Below, one piece after another: positions 1-7,807 of a stretch of 64,000 bases of DNA; position 1 is the first letter of the stretch; the number at the start of each line of letters is the position of its first letter. A program made the translations under genes and the position numbers. The stretch comes from Ignavibacteria bacterium (GTDB lineage Bacteria; Bacteroidota; Ignavibacteria; Tepidaquicellales; Tepidaquicellaceae), in assembly GCA_028714695.1 (NCBI GenBank), contig JAQTLX010000005.1, forward strand, positions 93,282-157,281. Direction: 5' to 3'. Below the pieces are notes generated by a model, which was given only the letters and a program-made list of their open reading frames with translations, was not told where the DNA came from and searched no databases.

Positions 1-807
1 TTTAAACTGTCGGCGGTAAACCCGAAAGTGCAGACAACAAGAAACAGAATTCTCGGAATAATGACCGGGAAAGACCACCAGTTAATATTTATAGATACAC
101 CCGGAATACTGGAACCGAAGTATGAGATGCAGAAATTTATGATGAGGGAAATATGGTCATCGATAAAAGAAGCCGATGTAATAGTATATATTCTTGACGC
201 CCAGAATATAAATCTCAACGAAGTTAAGAAAATCGAAGAGGAATTTAAAAAAGATTTCAGAAGAGTGCCGCGGCTTGTCGTACTCAATAAGATTGACCTC
301 ATTCCGCAGGAAAACGTTCAGCAAAAGATGGTTGACCTCAGAGACGAATTCGGATTCAACGATATAATTCCCGTTTCCGCATTGACTAAATTCAATCTCG
401 ATACGCTTAAAGCGAGAATAATAGAACTCCTTCCTGAAGGCGATTTTTATTACGACCCCGATACGCTCACAAATAAACCCGAAAAGTTTTTTGTATCGGA
501 GATTATCAGGGAAAATATATTAAGTCTTTATCAGGAAGAGATTCCTTACAGCGTTTTTGTTGACGTAAGAGAATTTAAAGTGCGCGAAGCAACTCAGAAA
601 GACTACATTAACGTTGACATAATACTCGAGCGCGAATCTCAGAAAATGATTTTACTCGGAAAGAACGGTGATATGATTAAAAGACTCGGCGAAATGTCGC
701 GCAAAGGCATCGAAGAATTTCTCGGCAAGGAAGTATTTCTGAAATTATTCGTTAAAGTGCGCAAGGACTGGAGAAAGGATTCCCGTTTCCTTAGAAGCAA
801 TTTCTGA
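1..807 (+). CDS. era: GTPase Era (5' end outside window)
   Basis: Ribosome-assembly GTPase that binds 16S rRNA during 30S maturation. The frame is open from base 1, so the start codon and the P-loop lie upstream; 268 residues are visible. The translation opens with the switch-I region (PKVQTTR), then shows the G3 motif DTPG, the G4 motif NKID and the G5 serine-alanine (PVSALT). A C-terminal KH RNA-binding domain follows, with the GKNGDMIKRLGEMSR segment where the GxxG loop is expected. Length and domain order match Era rather than Der, which has two G domains. The next gene converges from the opposite strand after 8 bases. Confidence 0.95.
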   Translation, partial: FKLSAVNPKVQTTRNRILGIMTGKDHQLIFIDTPGILEPKYEMQKFMMREIWSSIKEADVIVYILDAQNINLNEVKKIEEEFKKDFRRVPRLVVLNKIDLIPQENVQQKMVDLRDEFGFNDIIPVSALTKFNLDTLKARIIELLPEGDFYYDPDTLTNKPEKFFVSEIIRENILSLYQEEIPYSVFVDVREFKVREATQKDYINVDIILERESQKMILLGKNGDMIKRLGEMSRKGIEEFLGKEVFLKLFVKVRKDWRKDSRFLRSNF

Positions 808-815
808 TATACTTT

Positions 816-1502
816 TCAAAGCGAACTTTTTACAATTGAACCTGCGGATATTTTTAATTCATCAAAAAGATCATGCTTAAGTATTTGGTAATTGCCGGCT
901 TCGAATGATTCTTTTATAACGCCGTCTTTCAGCAGATGAATGTTTGTGCAGACATCCGTAAGCGATTCGAGTATATGCGATGATATGAGAATTGTTTTAT
1001 TTTTTCCCCTGAGAATATCGATTACAATCTCAAGAATTTTGCACGTCTCCATATCCAGTCCGTTAAACGGCTCATCGAAGATATATATTTGCTTGTCCTG
1101 TTTTAAAACCCCCATTATAGCAAGTTTTTTCTTCATACCGTTCGAGTATGTTTCTATAATACTGTCAAGAGGCAATTTAAACAAATCGTTGAACGCATCA
1201 AGTATGAATTTTTCATTCGACGAAGGAAATATATTCAGATATTCATTGCCCGTAATATTTGAATAAAAATAATTTTCCGTTTCCACAAATCCCGTGTCCA
1301 AGCGTCTGACGTTATTTTCATTTAGTAATATATTACCCGAATCGGGTTTTACAATCCCTGCCAGTGTGTTGAAAAACGTTGTTTTTCCGGAACCGTTCAA
1401 TCCTACTATGCCGTGTACCTCACCCATTTCTGCAGACAGGGACAACCCGTTCAACACTTTATTTTTTCCGAACGAAACAAATATATTTTCAATCTTAAGC
1501 AT
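816..1502 (-). CDS. ABC transporter ATP-binding protein
   Basis: Cytoplasmic ATPase subunit of an ABC transporter, about 228 residues. It shows Walker A (GLNGSGKTT), a signature-like motif (YSNGMKKK), Walker B (IYIFDEPFNGLD) and a switch histidine (SSHILE). The YSNGMKKK form of the signature is typical of small export-type or ABC-2-like ATPases. I start at the ATG before LKIEN; an ATG four codons upstream is also possible. Either start overlaps the end of the upstream membrane gene, so the two are translationally coupled and probably form one transporter. The substrate cannot be read from the sequence. Confidence 0.88.
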   Translation of the reverse strand: MLKIENIFVSFGKNKVLNGLSLSAEMGEVHGIVGLNGSGKTTFFNTLAGIVKPDSGNILLNENNVRRLDTGFVETENYFYSNITGNEYLNIFPSSNEKFILDAFNDLFKLPLDSIIETYSNGMKKKLAIMGVLKQDKQIYIFDEPFNGLDMETCKILEIVIDILRGKNKTILISSHILESLTDVCTNIHLLKDGVIKESFEAGNYQILKHDLFDELKISAGSIVKSSL

Positions 1503-2460
1503 ATAAATAATCATTTAAATTGTTTTCCGCTTCTCTGTAATATTTAACGCAAAGAAACAGAGGCAGCGGAAGAAGAAACGGAATCCCTCCCATTATGAAT
1601 GGAAGAATAGTAAAAACCTGTATAAACACCAGATATATTTCGTTTCCGTGAAGCATGTCGCCGGGTGTGTACAATCTGTATTTAAATAATATCGCCAGCG
1701 TAAGCACGGTTATTTGAACAACCAAAAATACAATGTTGAATATAATCAGAGCCGGATTAAAAATCGAATTTATAATCAAAATAGGCAAATAGACACATGC
1801 CAGCAGTGCAGAGTGTCTTATAATTTTTTTGTTCAACAGACGGTATGCGTTCACATCACACGGATTCAGCATGTTAAGGGGTTCGCACTCACGATAAAAT
1901 CCCATCAGCAGAACCGTTATCAACCAGAGACACAGCAAAGGCAAAATAATAATGCCGGAAACGGATAATGTAACTGCATATAAGAAAGCAAAAATAATAC
2001 TGTGTTTTCTTACTCCGCTTAACCATTCAAAATTCACCGGGGATATAATTTTACCGAGGAAGCCCATCCTTGTTCTTTTCAGAAAAACATGTTTCACTCG
2101 TGCAATTAATGCATATAAAATCAGTATTACTAAAATTAAATAGGGGTATGGAGAAAAGACGGATGGAATTATTACAGGCAGGGTTAAGACCGTATATTCA
2201 AGAAATATTTTCCTCCACGCATTTTCAAGATGAAGAAATACAAACGACTTATCGCGTCTTATAAGTTGAACCGAAAGAATAGCAGACACCGTCAATGCCG
2301 TGCAATAAAGGGCATAAACCGGACTACTGTACAAGACAAAAAGTTTGTAATCGAAAAAAATCAATAATAGAATAATGAGCGGACTGTAAACAGGGCCTAG
2401 TAATTTGATTTCCCGCTTTAATTGTATAAGTCTTATTTTGATTAAAATTGTGTCCGGCAA
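1495..2460 (-). CDS. Multi-pass membrane protein, likely ABC permease partner
   Basis: A 321-residue, very hydrophobic protein with roughly eight to ten predicted membrane segments and short basic loops (KLKREIKLLG near the N-terminus, ARVKHVFLKRTR in the middle). I recognise no family motif. Its end overlaps the start of the ABC ATPase gene by 8 bases on the same strand, which is the main reason to call it the membrane half of that transporter. ABC-2-type permeases have a comparable segment count, but this is inference from context. About 150 bases of AT-rich sequence separate it from the divergent gene at 2615. Confidence 0.7.
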   Translation of the reverse strand: MPDTILIKIRLIQLKREIKLLGPVYSPLIILLLIFFDYKLFVLYSSPVYALYCTALTVSAILSVQLIRRDKSFVFLHLENAWRKIFLEYTVLTLPVIIPSVFSPYPYLILVILILYALIARVKHVFLKRTRMGFLGKIISPVNFEWLSGVRKHSIIFAFLYAVTLSVSGIIILPLLCLWLITVLLMGFYRECEPLNMLNPCDVNAYRLLNKKIIRHSALLACVYLPILIINSIFNPALIIFNIVFLVVQITVLTLAILFKYRLYTPGDMLHGNEIYLVFIQVFTILPFIMGGIPFLLPLPLFLCVKYYREAENNLNDYLYA

Positions 2461-2614
2461 CTAACTTCGTCTTTTTTGTATATTTACGTTTTTTCGGTAA
2501 TAAAGTTGCCGGAACAAATGATGAATTTACACGTATATAACGTATTATAAAACATTTATATTATACTTTCATTCTCCAATTTAAGAAAAATATTTATTAA
2601 CAATAATATTCATT

Positions 2615-3163
2615 ATGAACTTTGTCAGCATTACCTGTTTGTTGTGGGTAATTTCCGAAATTACGCTGAACGTTTTAGCACGTTCTAATAAAAGCGCTTC
2701 GGTTACCCTCGACAAAGGTTCGATAAATATCATCTGGATAGTTATAGTTGTTTCTATAATTGGAGGTTCAATGTTCACCTCAAATTATCCCGCATTTAAT
2801 GAAGTTCTGAGCAACATAGGTCTGGCATTAATTATTGCGGGAATCATTTTCAGATGGATTTCAATTGTATCTCTTGGTAAAATGTTCACAACGAATGTGG
2901 CAATACAAAATGAGCACAAACTCAAAACAGACGGCATATACAAAGTCATTCGTCATCCCTCTTATTCCGGTTCATTGATTTCATTCCTTGGGCTTGGATT
3001 TGCGTTAGGTAATATTTTCAGCATCATTATTGTCTTCATACCGATACTGCTTGCATTTTTATACAGAATAAAAGTCGAAGAAAATGCTCTGTCGCTTCAT
3101 TTTAAAGAAGAGTATGAAGAGTATAAAAGCAGAACAAAAAAGTTAGTACCGTATTTATATTAA
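2615..3163 (+). CDS. Isoprenylcysteine carboxyl methyltransferase family protein
   Basis: A 182-residue integral membrane protein with about five hydrophobic segments. The C-terminal half carries the family hallmark RHPSYSGS, followed by a hydrophobic helix and the E-ENAL--HF-EEYEEYK region typical of the ICMT/PEMT methyltransferase fold, where SAM binds. Bacterial members methylate small-molecule or lipid substrates that are mostly unknown, so no substrate is assigned. It is a single gene on the plus strand between two minus-strand groups. The call to family rests on the RHPxYxG motif and the end of the protein. Confidence 0.85.
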   Translation: MNFVSITCLLWVISEITLNVLARSNKSASVTLDKGSINIIWIVIVVSIIGGSMFTSNYPAFNEVLSNIGLALIIAGIIFRWISIVSLGKMFTTNVAIQNEHKLKTDGIYKVIRHPSYSGSLISFLGLGFALGNIFSIIIVFIPILLAFLYRIKVEENALSLHFKEEYEEYKSRTKKLVPYLY

Positions 3164-3171
3164 ATATTACT

Positions 3172-5070
3172 TTACAAAGTTCCGTTTAAAAAATAATCCC
3201 TGTTTTCTTCGGGAAACGAATATCCGTTATTGTGTTTACGCCAGAATTGACTCGGATTTATGCTTCCTTCAAATTCATTGCTGTAAATTGTTATTCCTTT
3301 GTTGTGTTCGTTTTCAAACCAGGTATTGAGTTTATATCGGAACTTAGTTTTTTGTTCACCTTTATATATCGGTAAATCGAACTCCCAATAGTACCCGCCA
3401 GGCAAATATATTTGCGAATAACTATTCCCACACCAACTATGAGAATAATCTTCTATATCTACCCATTCTTTATTGGAATTTAGTGCCTGTAGCGTAATAT
3501 AAATCTCATGCTCCTCGGACATAATCTCTTCAGATTTTTTTGTTGCGTTTATTAAATAAACCTTTTGTGTAGCGTATTTATTTTTAAACAATTTCGAGTT
3601 TCCTGATTTCCTTACAAGGCTTATTTTATTTTGGCTGAAATCAAAGTCAAGATGAGTGTTGTTTTTATAGTCGCCTAATTTTAGATTCCCGTTTTCTACG
3701 TACTTGAAATCCAAATCAAGTGTGTCCGGCTTATCAGATGTCCTTTCAACCCAGAAAATTTCTCCTCTTTTATTCAAATAACCTCTATTGTTTTCTGTTA
3801 TTATTCTTAAGACTCCGTTTTGAAACCACCTTTCTGAATCATACTGTTTTATCTTTGGTTCCAACAATACGTCGCCTTTGTAATTACATATTCCATATAA
3901 AATATCATTTCCATTATCATAAAACACAATTAGACCGTCTTTGATTAAAGAATTTTTTTCTATATACCTGAATTTTCTGTCCGTTGCTAAATTATCATTG
4001 GAGTCTTTCACAACAAAGTAATCATCACTTCCCAAAACCATCCTGTAGCCATTAGTATTGCTTTCGATAATCTGATTTACTTTATATCTTCTTATTATTT
4101 CACCTTTCTTATTTATTTCAGCAGTTTCGTTCCCTCCATAAACGAATGCTGTACCATCTGTAAAGTCCCCTCCATTGTAATAATTTGTATCGGCAATTAG
4201 TAAATTTCCCAAAGTATCTATATATCCGCAATAGTAATCTAATCTATTATGAGTATCTTCAGATCTATTGATGTTGTTTTTCAATATTTGAACTCTTGCT
4301 AATCCTTCGCTGAAATTCGAAACCGGTATATATTTTTCGCTGCCTGATATTACTGATTCAAAATATTTATTTAAAAATGCCCAGCGAATCATTTGTCCAT
4401 ATGCACTATCAAAACCGTATTTGACATATATTAATCCTTCTTTAAAATTGCCAATATAATCAAACACCCCTGAATCGAGAACTACGTTACCCAGCGAATC
4501 AGTCAGATAGATATTTCTGGGGTCTGTATTATTTCTGTTGTTGTTTACAAGGTAGTAGCCGTCACTTCTTGGCAAATCGATATAGTGACCCTGCAGAATC
4601 AATTCGCATTTTGTATTAATAATGCCGTAATCATTATTTTGTAAACGGACGAGTGCCCTCCCATTACAAAAAGTAAAGATGTTCTTGTAGTAATTTGCAA
4701 ACGGAATATCTCCGTATTTGTTTATATAATTTGGAATAGAATCTGTATACACTACTGCCAGCCCATCATGAAACTCCATCGCGTAATCGTATTTCGGCGG
4801 AATTACATATTCGCCCGTCGTATCGATATACCCGTATAGCCCTTTAAGTCTTGCCGGAGCAAGCCCTTCGGAGAAATCGCCTGTCTGCGCGAAGCGCGCT
4901 TTGATTACAACTTTTCCGGTAGTATCGATAAATCCGACTTTTCCGTTTTCGAAATAGCGAAGATACGGCTGGGCAGATAATTCATTAAATATAAATTGAG
5001 GAATGACAATAAAGAGTATGAGAAACAGTGAGTTTCTTATTGCGGAATTTGATAAGAGATTCGCTTTCAA
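3172..5070 (-). CDS. Secreted WG-repeat protein, paralogue 1
   Basis: A 632-residue exported protein. A signal peptide ends near FNELSAQ, followed by WG-type repeats (GKVGFIDTTGKVVI, GLYGYIDTTGEYVI, then more degenerate ones such as YCGYIDTLGNLLI and RGYLNKRGEIFW). The C-terminus has the NPSQFWR motif shared by the paralogues. The start is TTG (5068-5070), chosen because a strong AGGAGG lies five bases upstream and the same arrangement occurs in paralogue 3. Residues QPYLRYF to PPKYD, 61 in all, are identical in the three paralogues while the rest differs widely. WG repeats are thought to mediate binding; the molecular role is unknown. Confidence 0.85.
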   Translation of the reverse strand: MKANLLSNSAIRNSLFLILFIVIPQFIFNELSAQPYLRYFENGKVGFIDTTGKVVIKARFAQTGDFSEGLAPARLKGLYGYIDTTGEYVIPPKYDYAMEFHDGLAVVYTDSIPNYINKYGDIPFANYYKNIFTFCNGRALVRLQNNDYGIINTKCELILQGHYIDLPRSDGYYLVNNNRNNTDPRNIYLTDSLGNVVLDSGVFDYIGNFKEGLIYVKYGFDSAYGQMIRWAFLNKYFESVISGSEKYIPVSNFSEGLARVQILKNNINRSEDTHNRLDYYCGYIDTLGNLLIADTNYYNGGDFTDGTAFVYGGNETAEINKKGEIIRRYKVNQIIESNTNGYRMVLGSDDYFVVKDSNDNLATDRKFRYIEKNSLIKDGLIVFYDNGNDILYGICNYKGDVLLEPKIKQYDSERWFQNGVLRIITENNRGYLNKRGEIFWVERTSDKPDTLDLDFKYVENGNLKLGDYKNNTHLDFDFSQNKISLVRKSGNSKLFKNKYATQKVYLINATKKSEEIMSEEHEIYITLQALNSNKEWVDIEDYSHSWCGNSYSQIYLPGGYYWEFDLPIYKGEQKTKFRYKLNTWFENEHNKGITIYSNEFEGSINPSQFWRKHNNGYSFPEENRDYFLNGTL

Positions 5071-5160
5071 TTTTTCCTCCTAAAATCTGTTTACGTCCGC
5101 GCAAATCCGTGCGCGATATATCAGAACGAATTTATCCTGATTATTCTTAGTTTGGATGTT
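5071..5160 (-). promoter_or_regulatory. Leader of WG paralogue 1 with ribosome binding site, hairpin and gene-tail remnant
   Basis: Read on the minus strand, this leader holds AGGAGG just before the TTG start (complement of 5074-5080). It also contains a small hairpin, CGCGCA (5098-5103) pairing with TGCGCG (5110-5115). Next to it lies a stretch (about 5120-5150) that closely matches the last codons of the carboxypeptidase-regulatory-like gene at 9789. The same order (RBS, hairpin, gene tail) occurs upstream of paralogue 3 at 9737-9830, so the duplication carried the tail of the neighbouring gene with it. Confidence 0.6.
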
Positions 5161-5499
5161 TTATGCTTTTACACCAAATGCTTCGAAAAACTTTTTATTC
5201 TTATCCAGCGCGTACAGAATTCTTTGCGCGGGACCTTCCGGAATATTTCTATTTGCTTCCCAGGCTTCTACGGTTTTTACTGATACTCCCAAAACATCAG
5301 CAAATATTTGTTGAGTAAATGAAACGGACATCCTGAGTTTCTTAATTTCTACACCTTTGTATTCCGGTAAATCGGGTATAACAATTTCTCGTTGTCTTTT
5401 TGCCGTTTTGGTTTCCTTGACTATATCAAGAGTTTCTTTTAATCCGGCAAAAATGCCTTTTGTTATTTCTTTCTTATTTCTTTTGCCTGTTTTTCCCAT
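5161..5499 (-). CDS. Helix-turn-helix antitoxin, XRE/HigA-like
   Basis: A 112-residue DNA-binding protein. The N-terminus is basic (GKTGKRNKKEITKGIFAGLKE). The C-terminal half is a typical XRE helix-turn-helix: LRMSVSFTQQIFADVLGVS, then VKTVEAWEANRNIP, ending in a helix before the stop. Its start overlaps the end of the RelE-like toxin gene by 26 bases, and the toxin comes first. This toxin-first order is that of HigBA-type modules. It would bind and neutralise the toxin and repress the operon. It sits between WG paralogues 2 and 1. Confidence 0.87.
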   Translation of the reverse strand: MGKTGKRNKKEITKGIFAGLKETLDIVKETKTAKRQREIVIPDLPEYKGVEIKKLRMSVSFTQQIFADVLGVSVKTVEAWEANRNIPEGPAQRILYALDKNKKFFEAFGVKA

Positions 5500-5839
5500 T
5501 TTTTTCTTTTAACTCTTCTTTTATTGCCTTAATTATTTTCGTTATTTCTTTTTTCTCTGTGTTTTTCAGAACTGCTCTTTCGCCTTTGCACAACAGTGAT
5601 ATAAAAAATAGTTTTTCGAATTCGGGAAAATCAACATATAACACCCTTATTCCTCCCCGTTTTCCTTTTCCTCCGTATGCCCAGCGCAGTTTTCTCAGTC
5701 CTCCAGTTTCTTTTACGACGCTCCCCTTTTCCGGGTTCTTAATCAATTCATCTTCCAATTCCCTTGCTTCACCACCTCCAAAACCTAAATCCTCCCAGAG
5801 AGACCAAAAATGCCGGGTTGTTATAAAAATTCTCTTCAT
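5474..5839 (-). CDS. RelE/HigB-family toxin
   Basis: A 121-residue basic protein matching the RelE-type mRNA interferase family. Recognisable pieces are the central GGLRKLRWAYGGKGKRGGIRVLY strand region and FFISLLCKGERAVL, followed by the C-terminal helix EKKEITKIIKAIKEELK. Arg and Lys residues in the central strands are where this family cuts ribosome-bound mRNA, but I cannot assign catalytic residues with certainty. It is coupled to the downstream helix-turn-helix antitoxin by a 26-base overlap. The pair is inserted inside a cluster of WG paralogues, consistent with a mobile or addictive module. Confidence 0.87.
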   Translation of the reverse strand: MKRIFITTRHFWSLWEDLGFGGGEARELEDELIKNPEKGSVVKETGGLRKLRWAYGGKGKRGGIRVLYVDFPEFEKLFFISLLCKGERAVLKNTEKKEITKIIKAIKEELKEKNGKNRQKK

Positions 5840-5912
5840 AAAAATACCCTATTTAATAGTAGTTGTCAAGGAAAAATATTTTTGTTTCATGCTTTGCAAA
5901 ATTTCAAATTTA

Positions 5913-7775
5913 TCAGTAAACACCGAAAAAGTCTTCATATTTATCTGGCGAGCCAACAAACTTTGCATAACGCCATAACTGTGCCGGATTTACATATCCA
6001 TAAAATTCATTACCTATAATAGTATTATTATAAGTAAATTTAATATTGCCATCATCAGTTAATATTTTTTTCGTATAATAAAACACATACCTTAATTTCG
6101 TTTTCAAACTGCCCTTATAAACGGGTACATGCACTTCATAGTAATCTCCGTTCCTTATAGTGTGCATATTCCACACATTATGTAATATGTAACCTTCGAT
6201 ATTTTTCCATTCACCACTCATTCTTTGTGCCTGACAAACGATAAAACACGATATGGTTGTAATCTCGTCAATCACTATACTGTCAGGGGAGTTATTTATT
6301 ATATAAACTTTTCTTGCGAGATGTTTATCGGAAAAAATTCTCTCGTTATCATTTGCAGCGACACTAAGTTCATCCTTTTTGATTTTAAAGTTCAATTCGG
6401 AAGTTCTACCATATCTCTTTTCATTAGTAAATGCACTATAAATACAATCTATATCGAGCGTATCGGATAGGGCATCGTCTTCTTCCATCCAGATTATCTT
6501 TCCACGGTTGTTAACATAACATCTTTTTTTATCAATGACAGCCCGAAGGCAGTTACTTTGGGATTCATTATAGTTATATTTCTCTATGATAGGTTCCATT
6601 AATATTTTCCCGCTCTTGCTGCATATGCCAAATAAAAGTTTTTTCGGTTGAATAAAATTTCCAAAAATAAAAGAACCGCTATCTGAAAAAACACTCAGGT
6701 CTATTTTATTAAAATACATTCCCGAAGAACTATCTTCCTTGGATTTCCTAAAAAAATACTTTTTGCCCTGGTATATTAATTTGCCGCCTTCCGAATTCTC
6801 AAATACGACATCTTCGCATGGACTATCACAAATCACTTCGCCCTTTTTGTTTATTTTTATCCATTCATCACCGCGTTTTACCGAAGCATTACCGTTCTCA
6901 AAATCACCGCAAAAATCAAACGTTGTGTCCTTTATTACAATATTTCCAAGTGTATCCATGTATCCGCAGTTTTTTTTACTTTTTAAGTTTTCTGTATTGG
7001 TTGTATCATTGTTAATCTCAACATCAACCAGTCCTTCTTTAAAAGACAGAGAACAACTAACAACATCCTTTTTTCTTGATAAAACCTCTTTAAATTCACG
7101 GTTTACAAATCCCCATATCTTATTATATTCAGAATCATATCCCCTGCTCACATAGGCAAATCCCTCTGAAAATCGAAATATACTTTCATAGATGCCCTCA
7201 GGGATAAGTATTTTTCCTGTTGAATCTATCACGTACATAGTTTCGGGAAAACCTTTTCTGTTATTATACAAAGCATAAATTCCCGTGGTATCTATCATTT
7301 CAATCTTACTCGCATTACCTGCTATCTCATTACCAAATCGATTAATCAAAGCATACTTATTTTCACCTATCTCTACTTCTGCAATCCCTCTTTCAAAATT
7401 ATTTAAACGCTTGTAATTTACTTTAAACGGGATGTTGCCTACTTTGTTTATATACATAGGAACAGAATCTACGTACACTATCGCAAATCCTTCTTTGAAA
7501 GATGAAGCAAAGTCGTATTTCGGCGGAATGACGTATTCGCCCGTTGTATCTATATACCCGTACAGACCTTTCAGCCTTGCCGGAGCCAGCCCTTCCGAGA
7601 AATCGCCCGTCTGAGCGAAGCGCGCTTTGATTACAACTTTTCCCGTAGTATCTATAAATCCCACTTTTCCGTTTTCGAAATAGCGAAGATACGGCTGGGC
7701 GTAAAGATTTTCACCGAAAATTACGATGACAACAATCATTAAAGCGAAACGAAAATATTTATAATTCACTCTCAT
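5913..7775 (-). CDS. Secreted WG-repeat protein, paralogue 2
   Basis: About 620 residues. I start at the ATG of MRVNYKYFRF because it gives a compact signal peptide ending at ENLYAQ. A TTG 36 bases upstream (7811), overlapping the end of paralogue 3, would add 12 residues. The mature protein begins with the same 61-residue block as paralogues 1 and 3 (QPYLRYF to PPKYD), with the repeats GKVGFIDTTGK and GLYGYIDTTGE. It then diverges, with further WG-like units (NCGYMDTLGNIVI, KKRCYVNNRGKIIW) and ends with the shared VNPAQLWR motif. The signal peptide differs from the other two copies. Confidence 0.85.
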   Translation of the reverse strand: MRVNYKYFRFALMIVVIVIFGENLYAQPYLRYFENGKVGFIDTTGKVVIKARFAQTGDFSEGLAPARLKGLYGYIDTTGEYVIPPKYDFASSFKEGFAIVYVDSVPMYINKVGNIPFKVNYKRLNNFERGIAEVEIGENKYALINRFGNEIAGNASKIEMIDTTGIYALYNNRKGFPETMYVIDSTGKILIPEGIYESIFRFSEGFAYVSRGYDSEYNKIWGFVNREFKEVLSRKKDVVSCSLSFKEGLVDVEINNDTTNTENLKSKKNCGYMDTLGNIVIKDTTFDFCGDFENGNASVKRGDEWIKINKKGEVICDSPCEDVVFENSEGGKLIYQGKKYFFRKSKEDSSSGMYFNKIDLSVFSDSGSFIFGNFIQPKKLLFGICSKSGKILMEPIIEKYNYNESQSNCLRAVIDKKRCYVNNRGKIIWMEEDDALSDTLDIDCIYSAFTNEKRYGRTSELNFKIKKDELSVAANDNERIFSDKHLARKVYIINNSPDSIVIDEITTISCFIVCQAQRMSGEWKNIEGYILHNVWNMHTIRNGDYYEVHVPVYKGSLKTKLRYVFYYTKKILTDDGNIKFTYNNTIIGNEFYGYVNPAQLWRYAKFVGSPDKYEDFFGVY

Positions 7776-7807
7776 TTTATATAAAATATTCTTTGTTATG
7801 ACAATAC

